A stretch of 64,000 nt of DNA from Rhododendron vialii (taxonomy: Eukaryota; Streptophyta; Magnoliopsida; Ericales; Ericaceae): the NCBI RefSeq assembly GCF_030253575.1, contig NC_080561.1, positions 4,951,001 through 5,015,000 on the forward strand. The letters are read 5' to 3'. A model generated the notes under the pieces. It was not told the DNA's origin. It saw only the letters and a program-made list of their open reading frames with translations, and ran no database searches. Below, piece by piece: positions 45,241-56,543 of this stretch (the first letter of the stretch is position 1; every line of letters begins with the position of its first letter). A program made the position numbers and the translations under genes.

Positions 45241-48127
45241 CGTGGCTTCATCTAGCCCGCATTCTTGTCATGAGGTGAATAGACGAAAACACCAAAGTGC
45301 CTAAACCAGTGGCTCTCCAATTGAGGGGCACAATTGAAAAATCTGGCCAAATTATGGCAAGCGTTCCAATTGCTTTTGTTCTCTTAGTTTTAAAGCTTTA
45401 GAAATGACACATTCCAGTCAAGCTGATCTTCCTAGATGAATGATCTTGGAAGTATCATCAGCAGTGGTAACCACCAGTAATTAGCAACTGAGCAAATTCC
45501 ACCAGTAATTAATCAAAAAACCACAATAGTAACCACCAGTAATTGACAACAGCAACTGAGCAACTATTAGCTGCTGCTGCCATACAGCAGCTACTCGACA
45601 CTTCAGCAACTTTCTGATGCCACGACGGCCAACAGATTGAGATGCAACAGATTGCGTGCAACTAAAGCAGCAGTCACAGCTAAACCACAACCATAGCATA
45701 TCAGATTCCATAGAACACAGAACCAAAGCAGAGGGTACAGGACTGCATTCAAAGCCGTAGCAGAGCAGATTCCATAGAACACAGCAGCAGCAGCTATCGG
45801 CTGCCATTACAGCCAGCAAACAGCAACAATTCAGACTGGACAGCAGTAGGCAAATCTACTAGCAGCACTAGCAGCAATCAATATAGCAGCCATAGCTGGA
45901 CTAGCAGCAATCAGCAAAAGCAGCCAAGGCAGTAAAGCCACCACACAACAGATTGCCACAGAAGAGTTATAAGATCAAACTAGGGACAAGCCCCCTAGTA
46001 AAGCAGTAAACATCCAAGGGACAACCCCCCCAGGATAGGTCAAAACAAGAAAGCTACTACCAATGATAGCTGAACAGATTTACAGAACAAACTAGGACAG
46101 CCACTGCTACTCATAATTCCCTGATAGCAGAACAGACCTATATTATGGAAGAGGAGAACTGTGACATAAAAACTGCAGATAGAGTATTCATCATGCAAGT
46201 TTCCAATGGACAGCCTTATCAACACCCAACATTCAGCCATAATGACAATAAACTGAAGCAGTAGCTGATACAGAAAGCTACACAAACACCGCAGAAATTG
46301 ATCCCAATGATAGGTAGCAAGACAGAATCAGGAACAGAGACTCCATTGCTTTTCTGCTCTCCTACTTACCCCGTCGAAACCTAAATCACCAAAATTCTAA
46401 AAGCAATGGGAAGGACCCTAACACCCTCCTCCACTCTCCCTTACCAAGAGACTCCCACTAACTCTTACCTCCACTCTCAAAAAAATTTGGGGCTCAAACA
46501 CACAGCTCACGGGCTCACATATGCTGGCACACACAAACCAAATGGAAGAGGCAAAGAGTTTAAGATAACTACTTTGTAAATAGTAGTAGCAGCAGTCAAG
46601 TGTTGATAACACTTCATATCTTTATACAAAAAGCACTGGCATCCAAGATTTAGTCCCTGAAACCTGTCAACATACCTTGCAGATGGCATATTGTACAGCT
46701 TGGAAAACAAATGGTGCATTGCATATCAATATGTGACAAAAATGAGCAATTAATTTCCAGAAAAGTTCCATGCATGATTAACTTGGTCTGCTTGAACTTC
46801 TGAAAGTTTGGGAATTGATAGAATCCTTGCTCTCACCATGGAACAAATTTTGTGGACAACTACCTCCCAAGTAGAGGAATTTCCCTTACGTGCACTCAAA
46901 AGATTTATTAAAACGTTATGAGAGGCAGAGATAAATGCATTAAACTGTGTGTGCGCATTTGAGTGCGCGCTTGCTGGTACCATCGTCACAGTTTCAAGGA
47001 TGATCTGGGGACCAGACCAGTAATTTTTTTTTTTACTTTGACAGGATTATTTTTATTAGACCATCCCTGACCTAATAAAGAGTTAGTGGCGTTCTGGAGC
47101 TATGATTTGCTCACGCCACAGTCAAGCTGGCTTCCTTCCCAGTAAGAGTTATGATATGCTCACGCCACGGTTACAAGCCATTGGGCAGAAACATCCCCAA
47201 AGGAAATGCTTGGTAAAATGACTTTCATCAAGGTTGGACTAGGGAAGTGCTAAAATAAACACAAACCAGACCTGTTCATGGCATAAGAATTCAATGGAAT
47301 ACCCAAATTATGATGCCATTAGCAACTGAACTAAACTCATAACAAAATTCTTTGATCTCACAAAATGGTCATCACAAACCTAACAATATTGATAGAACCC
47401 CAATAGGAAAAGGAAAACTATACCAGCACCAAACAAGGGGCAAGTTTTTTCAGAAGGTAAGATGAAACCTGTAAGAGTAATGAGAATGTCACTCGCAAGA
47501 CAAAGACACCAACATTTTCCCAGCCATGGAACTCAAGAGTGCACAAAATCAAGCAACAGAGGAATACTCAAATCAGGGACTAGGGTATTGTTCAAAAGTT
47601 CTCACTATTCAGTACTGTTCAAGTATTTCCTCATTTGCCAATTGAAATCGAAAGTACAAACATGTATCGATACAAAATCTCTGGTTGCAAGAAAAACATG
47701 TAAAAGCTCAATGTCGTGACGGAACCTGGGAGTCAAATTCCCCCGTATATATTTGGAGGCAATACTGGGCAATAATAGGCGTGCCATTTATAGATCTCTA
47801 TTACTCTCTCTCTCTCTCTCTGGAATCAAATCTATAAGACATACCAACAGACAACAGATCAACCACAAATCTACATCACAAAACTAATAATATCACCTGA
47901 AGCCCAGCACAAAGAAAAGAAGCTGTAGAACAATGCTCAACATAGTAGTACAAATTTATTACAGTAAACTTCAAGTAATAATGAAAATCTCACTTAGCAG
48001 ACAAAAGCTACCAACGTTTTTGCCATTCCTGAAGTCAGGGGGCACAAATCTACCAACAAAGGCATAATTAAAGCAGGCACTCCCAGAAACGATGAAATAA
48101 TCATACCTAACTATGTTGGAGGGCTGT
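45241..48127. other. Intergenic DNA downstream of SKIP, with an AGC-rich zone
   Basis: 45460-45960 is rich in AGC/CAG triplets (AGCAGCAGCAGC, CAGCAACAATTCAG, TAGCAGCACTAGCAGCAATC) without a sustained reading frame, with short direct repeats (ACCACCAGTAATTA.CAA, TTCCATAGAACACAG). It looks like part of a degenerate repetitive element. A possible poly(A) signal for SKIP (AATAAA on the minus strand) is at 47955-47960. No gene was recognised. Confidence 0.35.
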
Positions 48128-49945
48128 TTAACGCCCCCTTTCAAAAGCAATTCGACCACGACTAGACCCTTCATACCCATCTCGCATAGATCCCCCAGCA
48201 CTCGCTTTCATAGTCCCTCCGCTGCCAACTTTATCCAGGGCCTTCTTACCCTTCTTCACCTCTGTCAAGAACTGGTCCAAACCAAATGGATCAGCTTCTT
48301 CCACATCTTTCTCAAACTCAACAGGCCTGTCTCTAGGACCAGTCTTTTCAGAAGTGCCAGCGAACGCCTTATCAGGTTTAAATCGTTCAGTCTTCATAAT
48401 CTTGTCCAGTTGCTCATCTGCACCTCCATACATCTCATCATCTGCATCTTTTTTGGGCCTGTAAAGGGTTGAAAGAGTAGGCTGAGCAGCGAACAGACCC
48501 TTATCGTATACATTATACTGGTCATCGGTAGCAAACCCTGAATCCATCCCCTTCTCTTGGTTAAACAATCTCTGGTCGTACGTAACCTCGCCTCCTCTTC
48601 CTTGACCAGTAGAAGCCATCCCAAGAGCAACCTTCTCACTGATATCACGGTCTCTATCTCTAGTAATCTTACTCTTCTTCCCCACAGCTGCATCTTTGGC
48701 CTCCAATCTCCTCTCCCTCTCCCTCTCTCTCTGCCTCTCCTCCCTTATTTTCTCCCTCTCCAACCGCTGTTTTCTCTCCTCCTTTGTCTCCTTTGGAATA
48801 TCCTTCTCTTTAACACGTTCATGATCCCCCATCATATCAGCATCATCTAACATCCTCCTGTCAGAAGGCAACGGAACAGCAGCAGGTGGTGGTGCCGCCC
48901 CTGTCCTCTCAGAACGTGCCTTCTGAGCTAAAGCCCGCAATTCCTGCTCTTTCCGCTCCTTCTCCTTCATCATCATCTCCTTCTGAACCTTTGACCTCAT
49001 TGCCACAGCCTCCCTAGCCTTCTGTTCGGCAACATACAACGCCTCAGACAACTTTGCAAAATTATCATTAATCTGAACCTCCTGAAGCCCCCTACCATCA
49101 GCAGCCAGTCTTTTATCAAGTGGGATCGTATACCCTTTCGGGTTCTTCCAATTCGAAATACAGGGCGGAATTTTCCAATCCTGCTGGTCCTTAACAGTAA
49201 CAGGACGAGGCGGTGAGTGCATAACCGGCACTGGTGGAGAACCAGAGGCTTTCGGAACCCTCTTGTGCTTAAACTTAGGCGGCTCCAACGGGTCCACAGG
49301 CATCTCAACCATCCTAATAATCCTCTCCTTTGCACCCGAATTAAACGCAGCAGATTGCTGTGACGGCTTATACTTAATAAACTTCGAATCGTTAGACTGG
49401 GTTGGCACGTTTTTTGGCTGAGCCGCACTCAACCTCATATTCACAATCTTCTCAAGCTCTGCTTTCGTCTGCATCATAGTCTCCTCGATCTCCTTCTGCA
49501 CCTCCTCCTCCTCCTCATCCTCTTCTCCCTCCTCCATTGCGTCTTTCAATATCTTAGGCACAAGGTCCCTATGCTGCGAATACACAATCTTCGACGCGTT
49601 CTCATTTTGCTTGACAATAGCATCAAAGGTGACATTCCCATGTTCATCAACAGTAACAGGCAAAGTCTTCTGCCCAGGTTTAGCACTAGTTTTCCTGCCC
49701 ATACCAAGTGGGTACTGCGCAAAATGGATCTCGGGGAACGCACCGCCATCTCCGAAATCTTCAGGCTTATTGGGCCGAAAACCGTTTCGATTCTTATATG
49801 GAGGGACCGGGTTCGATTTGATTATAATGGATCGCTCGGCCTCGGCCGCGGTGTACCTTTGCTTGAACCATGGGTCGTTTGAGTGATCGTAGTGGGTTGC
49901 AGCGGATGATTTGGCAGGCGGGAGAAGCTCCTTTAGAGCAGCCAT
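48128..49945 (-). CDS. SKIP: SNW/SKI-interacting protein (SKIP), spliceosome component and transcription coregulator
   Basis: An intronless 605-residue coding frame starting MAALKELLPP. The N terminus has the conserved DPWFKQRYTAAE..., PPYKNRNGFRP and FGDGGAFPEIHFAQYPLGMG blocks. An acidic run lies at 138-149. The SNW domain spans about 185-345 with the signature SNWKNPKGYTIPLDKRLAAD at 264-283. It is followed by a long charged helix rich in K, E and R (310-420) and the C-terminal motifs GEVTYDQRLFNQ, YNVYDKGLF and LYRPKK. SKIP/SNW1/Prp45 joins the activated spliceosome (Prp19-associated) and in Arabidopsis also acts with the Paf1 complex and in clock and stress gene splicing. Full length; the Arabidopsis protein is about the same size. 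The gene has a leader intron (about 50111-50020) and telo-box motifs in the 5' UTR, common in housekeeping RNA-processing genes. Confidence 0.97.
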   Translation of the reverse strand: MAALKELLPPAKSSAATHYDHSNDPWFKQRYTAAEAERSIIIKSNPVPPYKNRNGFRPNKPEDFGDGGAFPEIHFAQYPLGMGRKTSAKPGQKTLPVTVDEHGNVTFDAIVKQNENASKIVYSQHRDLVPKILKDAMEEGEEDEEEEEVQKEIEETMMQTKAELEKIVNMRLSAAQPKNVPTQSNDSKFIKYKPSQQSAAFNSGAKERIIRMVEMPVDPLEPPKFKHKRVPKASGSPPVPVMHSPPRPVTVKDQQDWKIPPCISNWKNPKGYTIPLDKRLAADGRGLQEVQINDNFAKLSEALYVAEQKAREAVAMRSKVQKEMMMKEKERKEQELRALAQKARSERTGAAPPPAAVPLPSDRRMLDDADMMGDHERVKEKDIPKETKEERKQRLEREKIREERQRERERERRLEAKDAAVGKKSKITRDRDRDISEKVALGMASTGQGRGGEVTYDQRLFNQEKGMDSGFATDDQYNVYDKGLFAAQPTLSTLYRPKKDADDEMYGGADEQLDKIMKTERFKPDKAFAGTSEKTGPRDRPVEFEKDVEEADPFGLDQFLTEVKKGKKALDKVGSGGTMKASAGGSMRDGYEGSSRGRIAFERGR

Positions 49946-49947
49946 CG

Positions 49948-50037
49948 TAAACCCTAACCCAAATAACTTAAAATCAGCCCTAGGAAACCCTAGAAATAGG
50001 AGATCGTAAAAGTCAGCACCTGCAAACCCTAACCCTA
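49948..50037 (-). promoter_or_regulatory. Telo-box motifs (AAACCCTAA) in the SKIP 5' UTR
   Basis: AAACCCTAACCC occurs at about 49948-49960 and 50024-50036 as read on the plus strand. Telo-boxes are cis elements frequent in plant promoters and leaders of translation and RNA-processing genes. Confidence 0.6.
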
Positions 50038-50111
50038 GACAGATTGAAACGAAAATAAGAGGAGAGAGAGAAATGAATACAGAGAGAGAGAGAGAGAGAT
50101 AAGAGACTTAC
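50020..50111 (-). other. 5'-UTR intron of SKIP
   Basis: Donor CGACC|GTAAGTCTC at 50111 and acceptor GGTTTGCAG|GTGCTG at 50020 on the minus strand give a 92-bp intron, the usual small plant size. It includes a GA tract (CT on this strand), acting as a pyrimidine-rich region. The ATG lies 75 bp after the acceptor. Confidence 0.65.
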
Positions 50112-50237
50112 GGTCGGAGATAGCGAGACCGACGAGGCGACGATGAACGGCAGCAAGATATGTGAAGCGATGATGTACACTGAATTTTCTGTGTGGGAGA
50201 GGCGAGAGATTGGCGTGAATCCGAGTGGCCCTTTCAA

Positions 50238-50244
50238 TTATATA
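50238..50244 (-). promoter_or_regulatory. TATA box of SKIP
   Basis: TATATAA on the minus strand, about 127 bp upstream of the leader intron donor, consistent with transcription starting near 50210. Confidence 0.6.
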
Positions 50245-51208
50245 GGGTTATCACACCCCAGGTCCTTAGATTAAGACACATGTAACAAGATGGTCCCTAA
50301 AATTTTTGTAAGTTTCCACTTCGACCCCTGGTCTCTTTTATTATATATATGTAAGTACATATTATGGTTTCGGTTCGGTTCGGAGATCGGTTCGGAAATA
50401 TGCTAAACCATACCCGCACCGATACCCGTTCGGTTATCCAAGGCCTCAACCATACCCATAGCCACGGGGAATTTTTCGGTTATGGTCGGGGAAATTTTTC
50501 GGTTACGGTTCGGATACCCATCAGCTCGGTTCACTTTGCCATCCCTAGTTCGGGCTTTAAGAAAAAAAATTCCTTGTAGTTGCCATCAATTTCTATTATC
50601 GGTTACCTAACTAATTTATTATTAGATCCGTGAGAGTAAACTATACATACATTAAATGGATTAGTAAATCATGCTTAATATTTATGAGGAGAATAGCTAG
50701 CTAACAGCCTAACACTAATCAGTAAATCAACTTCAGTCTTCAACTACATATGGTGAAGCTAATCACTGCGGCAGCGGGGTATCAAATTGTTGTAAGAGAG
50801 AGAGATAGAGAGAGAGAGCGCTTAGTACCTTACTCGATCAAGAGAAGCCTGATCTAGGAAAGACAAGAGATTTTTGGATCTCTCTGTAGTCTGTCCAAAG
50901 GAGCTAAGGAGAAGGTCGAAGGGTTCCACTGTTTCTGAGAAGGGGAGGGAGGCGTAGTGGCCTGGTGGGCTTGGTGGTTATGAGCTAGAGAGGGTGAGAG
51001 GCCGAGAGAGAAATTGGGGCTGCCGATCGACGCTGAGAGGCGAGAGCAGAGAGGATGAGAGGATGAGAGAGAAAAGAGAGAGAAATTATGGTTGTTGCAG
51101 CTACAAAACGTAAGGAGAAGGTGAAATCTGAAGTTATGAAGTAGGGTTTGTGACTTTGTGTGATGGACAGTGTTGATAAAACACAAAATTTAATTGACGG
51201 TCTAGATT
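50245..51208. other. Intergenic DNA with TTCGG repeats
   Basis: 50364-50550 is dominated by TTCGGTTCGG and TTTTTCGGTTA-type short repeats, a sequence class that recurs at 53755-53945 and 54600-54650. 50770-51180 holds GA-rich low-complexity sequence that opens a minus frame without domain. No gene is recognised. Confidence 0.4.
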
Positions 51209-51799
51209 AAACCTGTAAGGACTCGTAATTACTTGTAAGGAACCGTAATTTCAGAAATTATTAAAAGGTTTATCCGATATTATAATTGAAGGAAATATGA
51301 AATTTGTTAAGTTTATTTGATTTGGAGTTAGTGTGCTGGAATCGTAATTGGAGGGAGTGCTAGTATAATTTGATGGGTGTGTGAGTATATATAGAGGAGT
51401 GTGTGTGTAGAGGATTAAAAATCCCATGTATTTCTCTCTCTCAACTCTCACGTCTCTCTCCCTCCCTCTCGGTCTTTCACACTCTCTCACTCATTCCTCC
51501 ACCAAAGCTCAAAAACCCAAAGAACCCAACCCTCTCTCCATCTTCCTCACGTGTTATTGGGTTCGTAGCTCATCCGGTTTGGCTCGAAGAGCAGTATTTT
51601 GGGCGTATTTCAAAGTTTGAGTTCAAGGCTTCGCGTGGCCCGATCTCTTTGTGTGTTTGCTCTCCGATTGCAAGGTAGGGATTTCTTGCTCCTTCTATAT
51701 GCCTATGAGTTGAATTTGTACTTTGATCATGCTTGAAATTGTTGGTTTGATTGTTAGGAATAGTTTCAAAATTTTGCAGAAATTCTGTTTGAAGTGAAT

Positions 51800-52022
51800 C
51801 GTTATCGATACCATTGAAATTGTTATCGATACCTCTATATTTCAAATCCCAGAAAATCACTTATTATCGATACCATTTGCTTAGGTATCGATACCTTTGT
51901 GTTCCAAAACCTAGAAAATCATTTGTTATCGATACCTTTGGTCTTTGTTATCGATACCCTTGCGTCTGGAACACTTTTTGGTGAAATGGTATCAATACCA
52001 TTGTGCTAGGTATCGATACATT
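51800..52022. repeat. Cluster of TATCGATACC palindromic decamers
   Basis: At least eight exact or one-off copies of GTATCGATAC/TATCGATACC within about 220 bp, spaced irregularly (for example 51801, 51824, 51867, 51892, 51927, 51950, 52008). It lies downstream of the presumed transcription start of the LTR. Confidence 0.85.
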
Positions 52023-52829
52023 TGACTTAGGGACAGCTTTTCAGCTTTGGGACAGCTTTGCAGCTTTGTCCTAAACTTCATTTTTTTGACCCCCGATCAC
52101 TTCTAACACCTTTAAACCATCTCTAAGCTTGGTTACTCGTCCTTTGATGATTCGTTGATCATTTCCACTCTTCAAACAATCGTTAAGTGTCATCTTAGTT
52201 TTGTTGTAAATGAGAAATGTACCGTAAAGCTGGTTAGGAGTACCGTAGGATATATGGGGTGTTGTACTGAGTATTATGGGTAGACGTGAGCATGTCTAGC
52301 AGGATCTCTTGTCCTCTTGATTCTTGAACTATTAATTCTCAATGGCATTCATTATCTAAGGTTTAAGTATCGATACAGGCGGGTCATACGTCATATAGTT
52401 ACTATGGGTTGGTAGGTTACTTAGAGTATGGTGACAAATGTGGGGAATGGTATGTGTTTATTCATTAGCCGATGTTATGATAAAGTTGATTGTTTAGAAT
52501 GCTAGAAGTGGAATTGATGTTGTGAAATAACTGTTAAGATAATATAATGACTTGTGTCCTCACGACTCGTAGAATTTTTTTCAATTCCTTTGGCACTCGT
52601 CCAATGAGGTTCAAGCCTAGAAACAAATGGATAGAGTATTGAGGGATTATATATAAGGGCTTAGTACGTTATGTGGGATGAGGATATGTAAACTAATAAA
52701 AAGACATGAACACGTATATTTGTGGAGTCATATAATGGTTGACTGAAGTTTTGTGGCACAACTGATATATTGATGATGGAGATGATTATAAAACGATGAC
52801 GATTATGAAAAATGTGAAAGGTGGCCCAA

Positions 52830-52985
52830 GTGGTCATTATTGAGAGAATAGACTCGGGGTGACCCTGCGCTCGAGGAAACTAGACCTGAGGTGACCCATG
52901 TGATTATTATTATTGAGGGAATAAACTCGGGGTGACCCTACGCTCGAGGAAACTAGACCCGAGGTGACCCATGTGATTATTGATG
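52830..52985. repeat. Two-copy tandem repeat of about 75 bp
   Basis: ATTGAG.GAATA.ACTCGGGGTGACCCT.CGCTCGAGGAAACTAGACC.GAGGTGACCCATGTGATTATT occurs twice in succession with a few differences. Confidence 0.85.
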
Positions 52986-53754
52986 GGAAGTACTTGATTT
53001 AAAGAAAGAAATAGTTTTGCGATAAAGGGAATTGGTGATGATAAATGTGGACACCATAAAGATTGTGGTATTGTACGAGAAATAATAAGATGTTTTGGAA
53101 TGGCTTATATAGACTAACGTGGATTGATGTGAATTTATTAATGTATTTAGTCTGAGAAGTAGACGGTTAGTGACATTCAGGTGAAGTCTTGAATCTTTTG
53201 ATTAAAGCGTGATGCTCGTTGGTAATCATTCGTACTTTGGGCGTATCTGTCAACACTCAGTCATCCATAGTGCATGATTCATCACATTTCCATATAGTTT
53301 GTGTAAAGAATTCTCTACTGGGCACGTGTTTGCTCAACCTTTCTATCACTTTCAGGTACGGACCAAAGATAGCGGCATGAAGTGTTGTGCATGCATGACT
53401 TCATCTCCTTTTGAAAGCTGACACTGAGGAATTTCCCAACATCTTTATAGACTTTATTTTGGAGGATGTCATATAGTTCGAGTTGCTTTATTTTGACCAA
53501 GGATATTTGTAATACTCGTAACTCTCATAACCTTTGTACTTATAATATTTGGGCCTCGGAGCCAATGATGTAACTTTTTGAAAACTCGTGGATAAGAAGG
53601 TACAATTATGGAAGTAGATACGTTAAACTCTTTTGGGTATCGTATGGTTATGGTAAGGTTTCATTTATGAAATTCATTTATATTTATGTTAAAAATCGAG
53701 GGCGTGACAAAACCAATTTATATAAATATATTTATATATATAATAAAATTAAGT

Positions 53755-53945
53755 CGGTTCGGTTCGGGGGGTTTCGGTTTGGGGCTGTTCGGTGTGTTCG
53801 GTTCGGTTCGATCAGTTTAAAATGCAACAAAACCGAGACCGAACCGAATTTGGTTCGGTTCGGTTCGGGGTGGACCGAATCGGGAAATCCCTCCACCACC
53901 CCGACCAAAGACTGAACTGATCAGTCGATTTTTTTCGGTCCGGTC
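53755..53945. repeat. GGTTCGGTTCGG-type short repeat tract
   Basis: Degenerate CGGTTCGGTT repeats in both orientations (GGTTCGGTTCGG and CCGAACCGAA), similar to 50364-50550. Confidence 0.7.
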
Positions 53946-54097
53946 GGGTTCATAACAGCCCTTCGATTAGTAATTTAGGGCTCACACAGACCCCCTTGTA
54001 TATTAGTAGTTTTAGAAACTTCACGGTGTAGGTTTTTAATATTACATATTTACCCCCAAAAACCTTCGGAGAAGAACCTGAAAAAACCGGTCCGAGC

Positions 54098-54462
54098 ATG
54101 GGTGCACAATTTGGTGCACACCAAATGCACATTGTGTTGTGTCGGACTCACCTAGGAATTTCACACAAATGACCCAAACCACTCAATTTATTTGAATTTT
54201 TTTTCTAAGAATTCTTGAAAAAAAATCGGTTTAGTCGAATATCGGTAAGAGCTTGATCAATTATTCGCTCAATTCTTATCAAGCAATTGAATGAAAAATT
54301 GATCAAACCTTTACCGATATTCGACTGATCTGATTTTTTTTGCAACGATCCTTAGAAATGTATTTGAAAAAAAATGGAATAGTTTAGATCATTTATGTGG
54401 CACTCCGAGATGAATCCCACCCAACGCAATGTGTATTTGGATACACCAAATGGTGTACCCAT
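54098..54462. mobile_element. Foldback MITE
   Basis: Left ATGGGTGCACAATTTGGTGC pairs with the right end (reverse complement ATGGGTACACCATTTGGTGT). Arms continue through CACATTGTGTTG, AATTTATTTGAATTTTTTTTC and CGAATATCGGTAA with inverted partners, meeting near 54280. Non-coding. Confidence 0.75.
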
Positions 54463-54798
54463 AGTTTTATTGAAAAATCGGGAACCCCGTTATTTAGGGG
54501 TGTTAAAAAAAGACTGCCGGACCCGATCAACCGAAACAACTGGTTTTTGGTCCACCTTTACCCAATTTTGGTTCTGGAACAAGAAAAAAGAGTTAATTTT
54601 TTAAGTGAACCAAACCGAAATTAAATGAACCGAATAGGACCGAATCGAACAGACTATATAAACTGAGGGTTTTTATATATTTTACATTAATCGAGTCTGT
54701 TCATCTATTTGTTTTTAATCTCGACCGTTCGTTCATCTATTGGGCCATTTGGCCCACTGTCAAGTTTTATATTTGGCCCAATTAAGGCCCATTTCGCG

Positions 54799-56543
54799 TA
54801 TTTACCTTTAAGGATAATCTTATATGAATATTACCCTTTTACCCGTCATTAAATGCAATCGCTCCCTCCCACCTCCATTGCACAACCACTTCCAGTCGGC
54901 AACCACCTCCGGCCAGTAACTTTTTCCGGCGACCACCTCCGGTAGGTGACTTTTTCTAGCGTCCACCTCCGGTAGGTGACTTTTTCTGGCGTCCACCTCT
55001 GGCCGGCGACTGAAAATTCGCAGTGTGAAATTCACAAATTCGCATACCCCTGTGAATTTGTTTAAAACACCACCCACGGCCGTAAATTCACAAATTCACA
55101 TACGTCTGTGAATTTGTTTAAAACACCACCCACGACTGTAAATTCACAAATTCACATACCCCTGTGAATTTGTTTAAAACACCACCCACTTCTGTAAACT
55201 CACATACCCTTGTGAATTTGTTTAAAACACCAGCCACGGCCGTAAATTCACAAATTCACATACCCCTATGAATTTGTTTGAAACACCACCCACGGCTGTA
55301 ATACAAATTCACGTGCACATACCCACGTGAATTTATTTTAAACACCACTCACGGCCGTAAGTTCACATATTCACATACCCCTATGAATTTGTTTAAAACA
55401 CCACTCACGACCGTAAATTCACATACCCTGTGAAATTCACATACCCCTGCGAATAGCTCTTTCAGAAATAACCATGAACAACTAGTGAAATTCACTAGCT
55501 TTGATTGTACTAGCTCGCGTTATAAAAATTAAAAACAATCAATGCAATTTGCTTCATCTGTATTTTATATGAATTTTAGTGGTCATGAGAATCTGAACTT
55601 GCAAATGAAAATAGAAGGAATGCACACCAATGGTAAGAAAAGGACCACAAACGATTATAACTCTAACCTGCCCAGCAGGCTAGAATTAAGGGCGCCTTAG
55701 GTTGCATTTTGTCTACATCCCATTCTCATTTTGTAATTTCTCTTTTTCAAGCTTTTGAAAGTATTATTATTGGTGAAAATTTTGAAACACTATGGTTTTC
55801 TATCCATTCCTGTTTTTTATTCTATTTGAGATTTGGAGAACCTCAGGATTATGTTATATAGTTAGTGAACATTTGCTAATCTGTAACTTAAGTTGTCTTG
55901 GGATCTTTTTGTCAAAAACATAATTACCTTTTTTGTTTTGGGTATGGAGAACCGAAAGTAGGTCTTGTTTTTAGGAACGTTAGCTTTTCTGTTTTTTGAT
56001 TTTTTTACTTTAGGATTTTATCTGCTCTTTCTCCGTTTAGAGCTTGGAGATCTATTCGATCACTGTTCAAAGCTAGTGAATTTCACAGGGGTATGTGAGT
56101 TTGTGAATTTACAGTCGTGGGTGGTGTTTTAAACAAATTCACGGGGTATGTGAATTTGTAAATTTACAGCCGTGGGTGGTGTTTTAAACAAATTCACAGG
56201 GGTATGTGAATTTGTGAATTTACGGCCGTGGATGGTGTTTTAAACAAATTCACAGAGGTATGTGAATTTACAGCAGTGGGTGGTGTTTTAAACAAATTCA
56301 CAGGGGTATGTGAATTTGTAAATTTACGGGCATGAGTGGTGTTTTAAACAAATTCACATAGGTATGTGAATTTGTGAATATATGGCCGTGGGTGGTGTTG
56401 TTTTAAACAAATTCATAGGGGGAATGCGAATTTGTGAATTTCACACTGCGAAGTGATTGTGCATTGGAGGTGGGAGGGGGCGATTGCATTTAATGAAGGG
56501 TAATATTATAATGTTCATATAAGATTATCCTTAAAGGTAAATA
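54799..56543. mobile_element. Large foldback element with arms made of tandem repeats
   Basis: Outer ends TATTTACCTTTAAGGATAAT and its exact inverted copy (56521-56543) bracket 1,745 bp. Next inward come GCAATCGC and CCTCCCACCTCCATTG and their inverted partners. The left arm then holds about seven units of roughly 57 bp (core GAATTTGTTTAAAACACCAC CCACGGCCGTA, 55022-55440). The right arm holds about six of the same units inverted (56080-56450). Only the left arm has an extra array of about 31-bp units (CACCTCCGGTAGGTGACTTT type, 54893-55010). The 600-bp centre is unique and non-coding. This is the structure of foldback transposons. The target duplication was not found. Confidence 0.8.

Larger units (their letters stand above)
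51214..53709 (+). mobile_element. Solo LTR, 2.5 kb, chromovirus (Tekay/Del)-like, target duplication AAACC
   Basis: Starts TGTAAGGACTCGTAATT and ends GAGGGCGTGACA, the terminal style of Tekay/Del LTRs. AAACC flanks both ends exactly (51209-51213 and 53710-53714). A TATA box (TATATATAGAG, about 51386-51396) precedes a CT-rich transcribed-leader-like stretch. Inside are a cluster of TATCGATACC palindromes (51800-52020) and an imperfect 75-bp tandem repeat (52830-52985). No internal region or second LTR is present. The left-to-right orientation is inferred from the TATA box and terminal sequences. Confidence 0.87.

Noticed and set aside
48113-48850. Plus-strand frames of 97-119 codons
   Set aside because: They lie antisense to the well-supported SKIP coding region.
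55022-55440. Regularly repeated units resembling a CRISPR array
   Set aside because: Units are contiguous without unique spacers, are inverted on the other arm, and the genome is a plant; it is a transposon arm.
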